Part shown: in pieces, positions 1 through 9,027 of the stretch
Layout: each line of letters starts with the position of its first letter
Numbering within the stretch: position 1 is the stretch's first letter
Assembly (NCBI RefSeq): GCF_025699065.1
Contig: NZ_JAILWF010000001.1
Coordinates: forward strand, 149,626-213,625
Source: Nitrosarchaeum sp.
Lineage (GTDB): Archaea; Thermoproteota; Nitrososphaeria; Nitrososphaerales; Nitrosopumilaceae
Length of the DNA: 64,000 nucleotides
Direction of reading: 5' to 3'
Made by a program: the position numbers and the translations under genes
Notes under the pieces: model-generated
The model's database searches: none
What the model was told of the DNA's origin: nothing
The model's input: only the letters and a program-made list of their open reading frames with translations

Positions 1-1595
1 CTTCAAGTATCACATATTCTGAATTAAATCAAAAAGTAAACAAACTTGCAAATGCCCTTAAACAATTAAAAATCAAAAAAGGAGATGTAATTGCAATATT
101 TCTGCCAATGATCGAAGAAGCGATAATTGCAATCATGGCTTCTGCTAAAATTGGTGCAATTCAAACAGTGATTTTTTCGGGATACAGTTCAGAATCATTA
201 CAAATTAGATTAAAAGATTGTAAAGCAAAAATTCTATTTGTTTGTGATGGGTTTCAGAGAAATGGCAAACTAATCTCTCAAAAACAAATTGTGGACAATG
301 CAATAAAAAACACAGACATAGAAAAAATAATCATAACACAATACAAAGGAATAGATGATTATGAAGAATCTGATCAATGTGTTTTTTACAATAGTTTGGT
401 ATTTGGTCAAAGCACTAACTGCGATACGGAAATCACCAATTCTGAAGACCCTTTGTTTATTTTGTATACGTCTGGAACCACAGGAAAACCAAAAGGAGTT
501 ATTCATACACATGGAGGATTTTCAGTTTTTGCAGGATATCAGGCAGCATTCTTAATTGATATGGATAAAGAGGATGTTATTTTGTGGCCTGCAGACATAG
601 GATGGATTACGGGACTTGTGTGGAATGTTTATGGTCTTTTGATAAGAGGAGCAAGTGCGGTACTTTATGACGGTGCATTAAACTATCCAAATTTTGAAAG
701 AATTTGGGATATGGCATATAATCATAATGCTACAATTTTTGGTATTTCACCAACAGCGGTAAGATTATTTAAAAAAAATAACATTGAACCATTGAAACTT
801 CATTCATATGAAAAAATAAAAAACATACCAACTACTGGTGAACCACTTGATGAAGATTCTTGGCGATGGTTGTTTGAAAATGTGGGAAATAAAAAAATAC
901 CAATTATGAATTTATCTGGAGGAACTGAAATCGGCGGTGCAATGTTATCAGTATTTCCAGGAATTAAATTAAAACCGTCAACTGTTGGAATTCCGTGTCC
1001 TGGAATGAATCTTGATGTGTTTGATGATGATGGAATGTCTATTCGTCAAAAAAATGGGTACCTAGTTATAAAATCTCCTTGGCCTGCAATGACAAAAGGA
1101 TTGTTAAATGATGATTCTCGTTATTTACAAACGTATTGGTCACGATTTGAAAATGTTTGGTTTCATGGAGATTATGTGTATGTAGATAATGATGGCTTGT
1201 GGTATATGAAAGGAAGATCAGATGATGTCATTAATGTATCAGGTCACAGAATGAGTACTGCTGAAATTGAAGAAGTTGCAATATCACATTCTAAAATTTC
1301 AGATGCAGCATCAATTTCAATTCCAGACGATATTACTGGAGAAGCCATTGTAGTTTTTTTTGTAGTTGAAAACAAATCAGAACAGAGATTAGAAAAAGAA
1401 TTATCTGACTACATTTCTGAAAAAATCGGCAAGATTGCACGTCCAAAATACATATTCAACATATCTGAACTTCCTAAGACACGAACTGGAAAAGTCATGA
1501 GACGGTTATTAAAATCAAAATTATTAGGATTAGAGTTGGGTGATTTATCATCTTTAGAAAATCCCATGGTATTAGATGAAATTTCCAAAATATAA
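1..1595 (+). CDS. Acyl-CoA synthetase (AMP-forming, acetyl-CoA synthetase-like), 5' truncated
   Basis: The reading frame is open from the first bases of the window, so the start lies upstream. An internal ATG at 108 is not the true start because family-like sequence (SELNQKVNKLANAL) precedes it. The adenylate-forming signature YTSGTTGKPKG is encoded near 465-497, and the C-terminal TGKVMRRLLKSK carries the conserved lysine that closes on the acyl-adenylate. The internal blocks LSGGTEIGG and WFHGDYV fit the acetyl-/propionyl-CoA synthetase branch. The family activates a short carboxylic acid with ATP and CoA. The exact substrate cannot be read here; acetate or 3-hydroxypropionate are options in thaumarchaea. 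It converges on the histidine kinase at 1627. Confidence 0.88.
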   Translation, partial: SSITYSELNQKVNKLANALKQLKIKKGDVIAIFLPMIEEAIIAIMASAKIGAIQTVIFSGYSSESLQIRLKDCKAKILFVCDGFQRNGKLISQKQIVDNAIKNTDIEKIIITQYKGIDDYEESDQCVFYNSLVFGQSTNCDTEITNSEDPLFILYTSGTTGKPKGVIHTHGGFSVFAGYQAAFLIDMDKEDVILWPADIGWITGLVWNVYGLLIRGASAVLYDGALNYPNFERIWDMAYNHNATIFGISPTAVRLFKKNNIEPLKLHSYEKIKNIPTTGEPLDEDSWRWLFENVGNKKIPIMNLSGGTEIGGAMLSVFPGIKLKPSTVGIPCPGMNLDVFDDDGMSIRQKNGYLVIKSPWPAMTKGLLNDDSRYLQTYWSRFENVWFHGDYVYVDNDGLWYMKGRSDDVINVSGHRMSTAEIEEVAISHSKISDAASISIPDDITGEAIVVFFVVENKSEQRLEKELSDYISEKIGKIARPKYIFNISELPKTRTGKVMRRLLKSKLLGLELGDLSSLENPMVLDEISKI

Positions 1596-1626
1596 TTAAT
1601 TTTATCGTAATAAGATTATCATTTTT

Positions 1627-2688
1627 TCAATTAGGGATTGTAAAATAAAATGTCGTCCCAACATTTTCTTCGCTTTCTACCCATATTTTACCTCCCAACC
1701 CTTCCACAATTCCCTTACAAATTGCCAATCCTAATCCACTTCCATCTCTTTTTCTACTGGTAGAAGTATCGATTTGATAAAATTTCTTAAAAATCTCTTT
1801 TTGGTTATCCTTAGAGATCCCCACACCATTATCTTTGACAAAAAATTGCATGAAGTCATTATCAGGTTTTGCGCCAATTACAATTTCCCCTTTTTCAGGA
1901 ACTACAAAATCAATTGAATTTTTGATTAAATTAGAAAAAACCTGGTTAATTCGATCTCTGTCACTAAAAATTATAGCATCGCCATCATACTCTTTTAATA
2001 ATGAAATTTTTTTTAGATTTGTTATTGGAGTAAAATCTTTAATTATCAAATCTAAAAATTCAGAAATTTGTATATCTTCTTGATTAAATACTAATTTCCC
2101 TAAATCTAATTTTTGAGTTGTTAGAATATCTCCAACCAGTTTTTGTAACTTTAAAGCGGATGAGTAAATTTCATTTATTGCATCTAATTGTTGATTGTTT
2201 AATGGCCCCATCAAATCTTGTTTTTGCAACATTTGCACATATCCCAATATTGGAACAAGTGGGGTTTTCAATTCATGAGAGATCATTGATGAAAATTCTA
2301 CCTTTTTTTTATCAATATTCTTTAGTTTTTCAACATACTCGTTTTGCATAGATATGGTCTCTTCAACTTTTTTACCCATACTCTCAAAATTCATGATTAA
2401 TTCATAAATTTCTTTAATGTTTGTGTTAAATGGTTTTTTATCGATTATCTTATTTGTTTTAGAAAACTCGGTCATGTTTTGTGCAAGCTTTTCAATAGGT
2501 TTTGTAATGCTTTTGGAAATGTATGTAGTACTAAGTAATGTACCTGCAGATACAGCAGTTGCAAATACCAATAAAATAATTCCAGTAGTGCCGTCAACTG
2601 CAGTGATATAATTTACCAGTCCCATGTAAAATATAATAAAACTAGACACACCTGAAACTAGAAATAAAATGTACTTAATTGGAATCAT
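1627..2688 (-). CDS. Membrane-bound sensor histidine kinase
   Basis: This 353-residue kinase has two N-terminal membrane segments (about 5-25 and 35-57) joined by a very short loop. A HAMP-like linker (about 57-110) and a coiled segment follow. The H box SHELKTPLVPILGY has its phosphorylatable His at 138. The ATPase domain shows an N box (NLIKNSIDFV), G1 (DNGVGIS) and G2 (GSGLGLAICKGIVEGLGG). The tiny external loop suggests it senses within the membrane or cytoplasm. It is the last gene of a minus-strand run and starts 15 nt after the response regulator stop, so the two probably form a pair. The signal is unknown; the upstream pilus genes are the natural output candidates. Confidence 0.9.
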   Translation of the reverse strand: MIPIKYILFLVSGVSSFIIFYMGLVNYITAVDGTTGIILLVFATAVSAGTLLSTTYISKSITKPIEKLAQNMTEFSKTNKIIDKKPFNTNIKEIYELIMNFESMGKKVEETISMQNEYVEKLKNIDKKKVEFSSMISHELKTPLVPILGYVQMLQKQDLMGPLNNQQLDAINEIYSSALKLQKLVGDILTTQKLDLGKLVFNQEDIQISEFLDLIIKDFTPITNLKKISLLKEYDGDAIIFSDRDRINQVFSNLIKNSIDFVVPEKGEIVIGAKPDNDFMQFFVKDNGVGISKDNQKEIFKKFYQIDTSTSRKRDGSGLGLAICKGIVEGLGGKIWVESEENVGTTFYFTIPN

Positions 2689-2703
2689 TAGTCATACCTC
2701 CAA

Positions 2704-3117
2704 TTAGGAGGTAGCGGATTGAATGATTTTGGATAACAACAAATCAATGTCAATGGGTTTTAAGATATAAGATGAAACGCCCCGGTCTACTAATGCATCT
2801 AATCCTTCTTGTGTAATAGTAGATGCAGTAAATACAATTATCTTGTTATTTTTTAGCAAATTTTTGCTTTCTAATGATTCAATTACAGCATATCCATCAA
2901 ATTCAGGCATAGCCAAATCCAATAAAACCACATCATAGTGATTTTCTTGAATTAATGCTAATCCTTGTTTTCCATCATTTGCTACTGTACATTTATGATT
3001 CTTTAATCCCAAAAACGTAGTTAGCATTTTTGTAATCTGTTCATTATCATCAATAATTAAAATATTCAATTCTTTGGAGTCCTTATCTTTTTTTTCTACA
3101 TTTGTTCTGAATTTCAT
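2704..3117 (-). CDS. Single-domain response regulator (CheY-like receiver)
   Basis: The protein has 137 residues and consists of a receiver domain only. The acidic pair is D23/D24, the phosphoacceptor is D67 in LLDLAMPEFDG, the switch Thr is T98 in VFTAS and the invariant Lys is K120 in YILKPID. About 15 charged residues precede the domain. There is no DNA-binding output domain, so it must act through a partner. Its ATG overlaps the stop of the upstream TrmB-type regulator by 4 nt (ATGA), implying translational coupling. The histidine kinase follows 15 nt downstream. Inference: the kinase signals through this receiver to the TrmB protein or another partner. Confidence 0.9.
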   Translation of the reverse strand: MKFRTNVEKKDKDSKELNILIIDDNEQITKMLTTFLGLKNHKCTVANDGKQGLALIQENHYDVVLLDLAMPEFDGYAVIESLESKNLLKNNKIIVFTASTITQEGLDALVDRGVSSYILKPIDIDLLLSKIIQSATS

Positions 3118-4073
3118 TTTTTATCTCCTTGAATTTTTTCAGACAACTTAAAATGTTGTTGTAAATGATTTAGAATTATTTTTTCTTGTTCAATCTCTCG
3201 TAATCTGTGTTCATATGTCATATCAGAACCCAATAATGTTTCCATACTAGTCTCATCTAAATTATGAGCTTTTTTCCAAATCAAACTAAATAATGAACGC
3301 AGTGTAGTTACAAATGTTTTAGAATCTGTCCAAATGGCAGTCATGTCTTTTACTTCGGAATTACTAATGAAGAACAATACTTCGTCATCATCCTTAATTA
3401 TAAAGCAAAAATCTTCACGGTTTTTATCGTCTAGTTTTTTAATATTTTTACGTGGTAGATCTTCAAAAACATGCATACTTTTATTTGGATAATCTGTGAG
3501 AATTTTTAATTCAGATTTTGTTTTTTTGAGTAGGTCTATGAAATTAGTATGATAAAATCTTTTAAAATCAGTTTCAGTTCCTAAAACCAATATATTTTCT
3601 TTAGAATCTTTTACAATCTGTTCTAGTTTCACCAAAATTGAATTTCTTCCTTGTAATGTCTGAAATTTATTATCTTCAGATTTTTCTTTATTTCCAACAT
3701 ATTTTGGAATTGTTTTCCACAATTTTACAATGTTTGCTTTTCCTGTCTCTAACTCATTAATTCTATTTTTTTCATTACTGACTAGAATTGCAATTGATTC
3801 ATCAATACCAACTGCGTTAAATTTTGTAGGTTTACCAAAGACTGAAAAAATTATTCCTTTTTGTTGTAACGTACTAAGTAAATGATATGTTTCGGTTCTA
3901 GGAATTTTAAGAGATTTTGAAATCTCTGATGCAGTTTTGATTCCTATTTTACTAAGATATAGATACACTTTAGCCTGATTTGGGGTCAAATCATACTTTA
4001 TCAACAATCGATTTAACTCGTTTATTGGATTATCCAGAGCAAACATATCCTCCTCCAAAAACTCAACTGTCAT
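3114..4073 (-). CDS. TrmB-family transcriptional regulator
   Basis: This 319-residue protein has a winged-helix TrmB domain at about 20-90 (LTPNQAKVYLYLSKIG, then ASEISKSLKIPRTETYHLLSTLQQKG). An effector-like C-terminal region includes ILVLGTETDFKRFYHTNFIDLL and resembles the phospholipase-D-like fold of TrmB C-termini. TrmB proteins are archaeal regulators of transport and central metabolism; many bind sugars. No ligand can be inferred here. The gene lies between the prepilin peptidase and the response regulator on the same strand and overlaps the latter by 4 nt. That makes it a candidate regulator of the adjacent pilus genes. Confidence 0.85.
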   Translation of the reverse strand: MTVEFLEEDMFALDNPINELNRLLIKYDLTPNQAKVYLYLSKIGIKTASEISKSLKIPRTETYHLLSTLQQKGIIFSVFGKPTKFNAVGIDESIAILVSNEKNRINELETGKANIVKLWKTIPKYVGNKEKSEDNKFQTLQGRNSILVKLEQIVKDSKENILVLGTETDFKRFYHTNFIDLLKKTKSELKILTDYPNKSMHVFEDLPRKNIKKLDDKNREDFCFIIKDDDEVLFFISNSEVKDMTAIWTDSKTFVTTLRSLFSLIWKKAHNLDETSMETLLGSDMTYEHRLREIEQEKIILNHLQQHFKLSEKIQGDKK

Positions 4074-4166
4074 TAGAAATTGTTACAATATTTGAAACAT
4101 AACTGAATGTATGTTATTACGTGTTACAGATTCAAAAATAGGCACAGTTTCAACAATTTCAGATAT

Positions 4167-4859
4167 TTACCGAACAATGAGACTGAGTAAAAGATCCCCT
4201 AGGAATAATTGCATTATAAAACCACCAGTAATTAGCAATAGATATGGTATGCCGGGAGTAATCCAAGTATTAGGAGTTGTACAATATTCTTCATTTTCTG
4301 CATGATGAATTGTAAAATTTAGCTTTCTTTTGCCTTTTTCAATTTTTTCAATGGAAAAACAGAATTTTGGGGTTTTTGCCCTATAACCTATTAACATCGC
4401 ACAGATTTTTTTGAGTTTAGTTTCTTCAAAACCCTCAAAGATATTTTCATGTTTTCCAATTGCAATTGAGTTTCGGATGACATTAGCAATAAACGGGATT
4501 ATGAATAATATTGCAGCATTAGATAATGTGGAAAATGGAGTCACAGGATTTTCAGAAAATGTGGCCATTGGAGCAATAACTGCCAATGCAATTAATGCAA
4601 ATGCATCAGCACCGCCAAATAATCCAATCCTCCAAATGAGAAGAACAAAAGGTGCAATAATCAATGAAATTCCAATGTTAAATAAGTTAGGTAGTAAATC
4701 TGAATTTATAAAAACGAGTAAAAATCCAGCACCGCCAAATCCAATCCAATAATAATCATGAATTTCTCTTTTCCAAATATCTATTATTGAACCAATTATC
4801 AACATTACTAGAGCCAGCATAATCCCAATATGATCATAATTTAATAGAGATTCAATCAT
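4167..4859 (-). CDS. Archaeal prepilin peptidase (A24 family, PibD/FlaK type)
   Basis: This 230-residue polytopic protein carries the two catalytic aspartates of A24 peptidases: D27 in SIIDIWKREIHDYYW and D85 in GLFGGADAFALI, the GGAD form usual in archaeal FlaK/PibD. Hydrophobic segments flank a cytoplasmic stretch, with a final membrane segment near 205-228. The family cleaves class III signal peptides of pilins and archaellins before their hydrophobic stretch. The two pilins at 10.6-11.9 kb are the obvious local substrates, and the pilin-like 1040-residue protein at 55.5 kb is another. It follows the large surface protein of the locus by 85 nt. Confidence 0.88.
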   Translation of the reverse strand: MIESLLNYDHIGIMLALVMLIIGSIIDIWKREIHDYYWIGFGGAGFLLVFINSDLLPNLFNIGISLIIAPFVLLIWRIGLFGGADAFALIALAVIAPMATFSENPVTPFSTLSNAAILFIIPFIANVIRNSIAIGKHENIFEGFEETKLKKICAMLIGYRAKTPKFCFSIEKIEKGKRKLNFTIHHAENEEYCTTPNTWITPGIPYLLLITGGFIMQLFLGDLLLSLIVR

Positions 4860-4944
4860 GATTTACTACACTTATATGAATAATTTAGTTCATTCTCTTT
4901 TAATGATAAAATATATCTAGTCATATCAAATGATTTTAAAATTT

Positions 4945-7515
4945 TTATCGATTTCGAATATTTGATATTTTTTCCTTGATTTCTTCAAATTTTTCTCCAA
5001 TTCCTAATTTCTCAGTTATTGCATCCAATCTACCAATACGATTCAAAACAAATAATGCTCCAACAATAGATAACGGGATTGCGATAATGATCATATATGA
5101 TTCATTAAATTCATACCATTGTTTTTGCTCTACCGTAACTGCTAGAGGTTTATTCAATATTTCAGCATGTGTATTTATTGAAGAAGAACTGAAACCATTT
5201 CCTGAAACTGTAGCTGAGATGGATACTGAATCTTGATCATTGGCTAAAACATGTGCAGATGCAACCCCGTTGTTATTAGTTATATTTTCAATTTTTAATA
5301 TTTCTCCACCTAAAATAGTCCACTCTACATTAAATCCATCTAAAGCAGTATCAATCTGAGGTATAGCAACAGATAATTTTGCCTCTATCCTTTCATTCCA
5401 ATTCATACCTCCAATTAACTCTATAGAGACAACAGGACTCACATCTACAATATTTAATTCATATTTAGATAATGGTAGATCTTCAGACAATAACGCAACT
5501 TCTATTAGTCCTTCATTTTTAGATTCCAATTTTATCGTGCTAAAGTATTCACCTTTTTTTATGATGACATTTTCAGGGATTTTTAATACAGATTCATTAT
5601 TGGAGACAATTTTTATCAAAACATCTTTTTTTGCATATACAGGGTTACCAACAGAATCTAATAATTGAATTGTTGCTAAGCTTTCAGTATTTGTTAACAA
5701 GTTTTTGGCAAATGACATATGAATATTTGCAGGATCAGTAGTAGTACTAGTCATACTCATTGTACCCCCAAATTGACCTGCTTGAAAAGATAATGAAGTA
5801 GTCCCAATTTCTTTAGATTTTAAATCGAACAATACATATGGTTGATTTTTTTTAATTATTTGAGGTTCAGCATCTACAAAATTATTTGCAGATAAGGTTA
5901 AAACCGCATCTTCGATAAATGTGGTTACTCCAATTCTTCCATCCTCATCCTCCTCTTCATCAATAGTGGAAGTTGTTGTGCCTTCCTCAACTTCTTCAGA
6001 TTCTAATAGATATGCTAAAACAGGAAATTCATGTTCAGCTAAAATCTTTGGCACTATAGGTTCAACAATCAAGGTGAGATCATCGCTTATTGGACCTATA
6101 GAATTTGCAGTTAATGATTTAACTCCACTAGTGTCGGTAACATAAAATGATATCGGAACTTTCGATGAAACGGTACCAGTATTTCCAAAAACTAGCACCG
6201 CGTTTTGACCCTTTTTCATGATGGGATTTATTGGATTAACTGTATTAGATTTAGAAGATGCAAAGTTAATTTCATAGTCTTTCTTTGCCATTACAGGAAC
6301 AGTTACAGAAACGAGTTCTCTCTCAGATGTACCTAATGTGCTAGACCCAGTCTTTCGTGAAACTTCAATATCTGTTTCAAAATAAGTTACAGCAATAATT
6401 TCTTTTTTTCCTGTGGTTAAAAATGGTAACACGGTAGTAACTGAGGGACCTTCACCCTCCAAAGAACCAACATCGTCATGAGTTATTACGATAGAGCTTC
6501 CTTTGGTAAGATAGTTATTAGTTGAAACATACATGTTCAATGTTTGTTCATTGGTATCAATGAATTTTCCCAAATTAGGCCTAGGTGTAAATGTAGTATA
6601 TGCAGAATATTCTCCTTTTTTGATAACTAATTCTTTGCTGCTAAATTGAATTTCTTCAAAGTCATGACTAGTATTCATCGATACATCTGGATTTTCTACT
6701 CCCAATTTCAGGGCTATATCTTCTTCAGCTATAACAGGAAAACCAGAACCGTCTAAAAGTTGAACTATCGCATATCCTTTACCGCCACTAAAACTATTGT
6801 ATCTTTCTGGTATAACAAATAATTGAACTTGTAAAGGATCAGTTGCTTTTCTTACATGTATAAACTGACTAATTTTTTTCATATTATCAGCACTTGCAAA
6901 AATTATTGCATCACCTGAATTTTCTATATCAAACTCAGAAACTGCAAAATATTCTCCTTTTTTAATTACCATTTCTGAATTTCTGATATTAATAATATCA
7001 TTATTTGGAGTTTCAATTTTTATCATAATATCTTCAGTAGCTACTGTAGGTAATCCACTAGTAGTTGCTAACTCGACAGATACATACCCAAATCTTGGAC
7101 CATCTATAGGAAAATCATTTGGAGTAACTTTCATTAAAATTTGAGTAGGATAATTATTATTATTAAAAACTTCAAGAGTTATTTCTTTGGATGTAAACCC
7201 CGGTGCAGCTAATGCAATATTAGCAATTCCAGGTTTTATTGCCTTAATTTGAACGTTTTTTGTATATCCAATATTATTCTCTTGAACACTAATTATTTGT
7301 ATTACTGAATTATCAGAACTTATTACTTTAAGATTATCCACTGTTCTAGGGATCATCATATCATTTGAGGTTACAAATATCTGTAATGTTCCCTCGGTAT
7401 TTTCCAATAATTTTTCAGGGTGAAGTTGATAGCCAAATTGGGCTGTAGATTGTGCGTAAGCAGGAAAAACAACTACACCACACATTACCAATAATCCTAA
7501 AAAAATTACTTTCAA
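4945..7515 (-). CDS. Large secreted, C-terminally anchored surface protein of the pilus locus
   Basis: The protein has 856 residues. A signal peptide (1-22, cleavage after AYA) opens it. A transmembrane helix near 813-833 followed by a charged tail (GEKFEEIKEKISNIRNR) anchors it, so most of the chain is extracellular. The ectodomain has repeated beta-rich modules. A motif close to VIKKGEYF occurs three times (in the contexts SEMVIKKGEYFA, KELVIKKGEYSA and NVIIKKGEYFST), each after a segment on effects of substrates such as LIKI. This suggests at least three Ig- or invasin-like repeats. It lies directly downstream of the pilus platform gene. It may be a pilus-associated adhesin or S-layer-linked protein. 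No enzyme motif was seen. Confidence 0.75.
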   Translation of the reverse strand: MKVIFLGLLVMCGVVVFPAYAQSTAQFGYQLHPEKLLENTEGTLQIFVTSNDMMIPRTVDNLKVISSDNSVIQIISVQENNIGYTKNVQIKAIKPGIANIALAAPGFTSKEITLEVFNNNNYPTQILMKVTPNDFPIDGPRFGYVSVELATTSGLPTVATEDIMIKIETPNNDIINIRNSEMVIKKGEYFAVSEFDIENSGDAIIFASADNMKKISQFIHVRKATDPLQVQLFVIPERYNSFSGGKGYAIVQLLDGSGFPVIAEEDIALKLGVENPDVSMNTSHDFEEIQFSSKELVIKKGEYSAYTTFTPRPNLGKFIDTNEQTLNMYVSTNNYLTKGSSIVITHDDVGSLEGEGPSVTTVLPFLTTGKKEIIAVTYFETDIEVSRKTGSSTLGTSERELVSVTVPVMAKKDYEINFASSKSNTVNPINPIMKKGQNAVLVFGNTGTVSSKVPISFYVTDTSGVKSLTANSIGPISDDLTLIVEPIVPKILAEHEFPVLAYLLESEEVEEGTTTSTIDEEEDEDGRIGVTTFIEDAVLTLSANNFVDAEPQIIKKNQPYVLFDLKSKEIGTTSLSFQAGQFGGTMSMTSTTTDPANIHMSFAKNLLTNTESLATIQLLDSVGNPVYAKKDVLIKIVSNNESVLKIPENVIIKKGEYFSTIKLESKNEGLIEVALLSEDLPLSKYELNIVDVSPVVSIELIGGMNWNERIEAKLSVAIPQIDTALDGFNVEWTILGGEILKIENITNNNGVASAHVLANDQDSVSISATVSGNGFSSSSINTHAEILNKPLAVTVEQKQWYEFNESYMIIIAIPLSIVGALFVLNRIGRLDAITEKLGIGEKFEEIKEKISNIRNR

Positions 7516-7578
7516 TCTATAGAAAATTATTAAATTTTTGATATATCAAACAGTGTGAAACATAACAATACATACTGC

Positions 7579-9027
7579 CTAACTAAATATCGTAGAAACG
7601 CTGAAGATTTTTGATTGAATTATAATTATTGAGCCTATAGCTATGAGTATTAATATTATAGAGTATCGATAACCTGCAGAATATGAGCCAGTTGTAATTT
7701 TGCCTAAAAAGAGTCCAGACAACCAAGATTGCACCAAAATTGCTATTCCTAATAATTGAAATCGATCATCAGATTCTAATTGTAATTGATTTTGTTTTAC
7801 CTCATCAACTTCTAAATTTGTACTTAAACCAGTAAGAGAATCAATTACCAATAAGGTTGTAAACCCGGTAATTCCTATCAACATAAATCCGACTAAGACA
7901 TATGGTTTTAGCATTTCTCTTTTTTCTTTTTCAATATTTCGAATTTTTTCTGAAACACCAGCTAATGTATCTAATGTTGCAACATTACCACCTCCAGAGG
8001 AAATAATCTCAAATAAAACCCTGAAATTAATTAGAACATGAAAATCGGTTGTTTCTTTTTTAATAAACATAAAAATATCTTCTAATGTCATCCCCCATTC
8101 TAATTTATTGGAAATGCCATTTGCCACTTTGTTAAATAAACCAAAATCATTTCTCTTTGTTGCTCGAATAACACATGTTTCAGGACCAAGTCCTGCTTTT
8201 CTTGCTTCTGCAACATCTCTTAAAATTATTGATGAACCAGATTCTGCATCAAGTGAAAATTTGTATCTGTTTTGAAATTTTAGTGCAGGCCATAATGCAG
8301 ATACTGCCAACGCACCACCTAAAATATACAAACTAAATGCAGGAAAAAGATCTAGATAAATTATTACAATGGATACAAGAATTCCAGGAATTCCAAACAT
8401 GATAACTTTTTTTATTTCAATCTCTTGTATTTTTGAACGATTCACAGATTTTGCTAAGAATATAAATAATCCAGATACAATAGGAGGCATAAAAATTACT
8501 AAATAAAGAGGATCAATATCAGTTTCCAACGGAGCAGGGCCAATTCCCCCAGTAGTAGTTGCGGTAATTATGATATATACTGCCAAAATAACAATTTGCA
8601 TTGTCATGTATGTATCTACAAGTGCTTTTACTTTTTCAACTAGTCCCTTTTGAGCACTTTCATAAATTTCAAAAGCACTAGTCATTTTTGTTTTAAGGTA
8701 ATTAACCACATCTCCACCGCTTTGAATTGCACCGACATAACCACTAAGGAATTCTCCAAAATTAGACGGTCCATTATCTTTTACTTCCGCCATAACCAAG
8801 AGTGGATCCATCCCCAAAATATCGATTTTTTTTAAAATTTTTAGAGATTCGTTTCTAACAACAGGTAAAAGTTCCATCTCTTTTATTTTAAGAAAAATGG
8901 TATAGGGTCCAAATCCACTTGTTGCAAGCAATGTAACTATGGTGATGAAAAAAGGTAACTCAGTATCTATTTTATTATTTAATTTTTTTTGTTTGTCTTT
9001 TTTCTCATATTTTTTTATAAAAGACAT
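7579..9027 (-). CDS. Type IV pilus membrane platform protein (TadC/ArlJ-like, T2SSF domains)
   Basis: This 482-residue membrane protein has two copies of the type II secretion F domain. The first (about 25-130) includes LPFFITIVTLLATSGFGPYTIF and the second (about 270-370) includes GPETCVIRATKRNDFGLFNKVANGIS. Hydrophobic clusters lie at about 140-160, 175-195, 208-250, 378-400 and 430-475. In archaeal type IV pili this protein is the inner-membrane platform on which the ATPase acts. Its start immediately follows the ATPase stop (9027/9028), so the two are co-translated, as usual for ArlI-ArlJ or TadA-TadC pairs. Confidence 0.9.
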   Translation of the reverse strand: MSFIKKYEKKDKQKKLNNKIDTELPFFITIVTLLATSGFGPYTIFLKIKEMELLPVVRNESLKILKKIDILGMDPLLVMAEVKDNGPSNFGEFLSGYVGAIQSGGDVVNYLKTKMTSAFEIYESAQKGLVEKVKALVDTYMTMQIVILAVYIIITATTTGGIGPAPLETDIDPLYLVIFMPPIVSGLFIFLAKSVNRSKIQEIEIKKVIMFGIPGILVSIVIIYLDLFPAFSLYILGGALAVSALWPALKFQNRYKFSLDAESGSSIILRDVAEARKAGLGPETCVIRATKRNDFGLFNKVANGISNKLEWGMTLEDIFMFIKKETTDFHVLINFRVLFEIISSGGGNVATLDTLAGVSEKIRNIEKEKREMLKPYVLVGFMLIGITGFTTLLVIDSLTGLSTNLEVDEVKQNQLQLESDDRFQLLGIAILVQSWLSGLFLGKITTGSYSAGYRYSIILILIAIGSIIIIQSKIFSVSTIFS

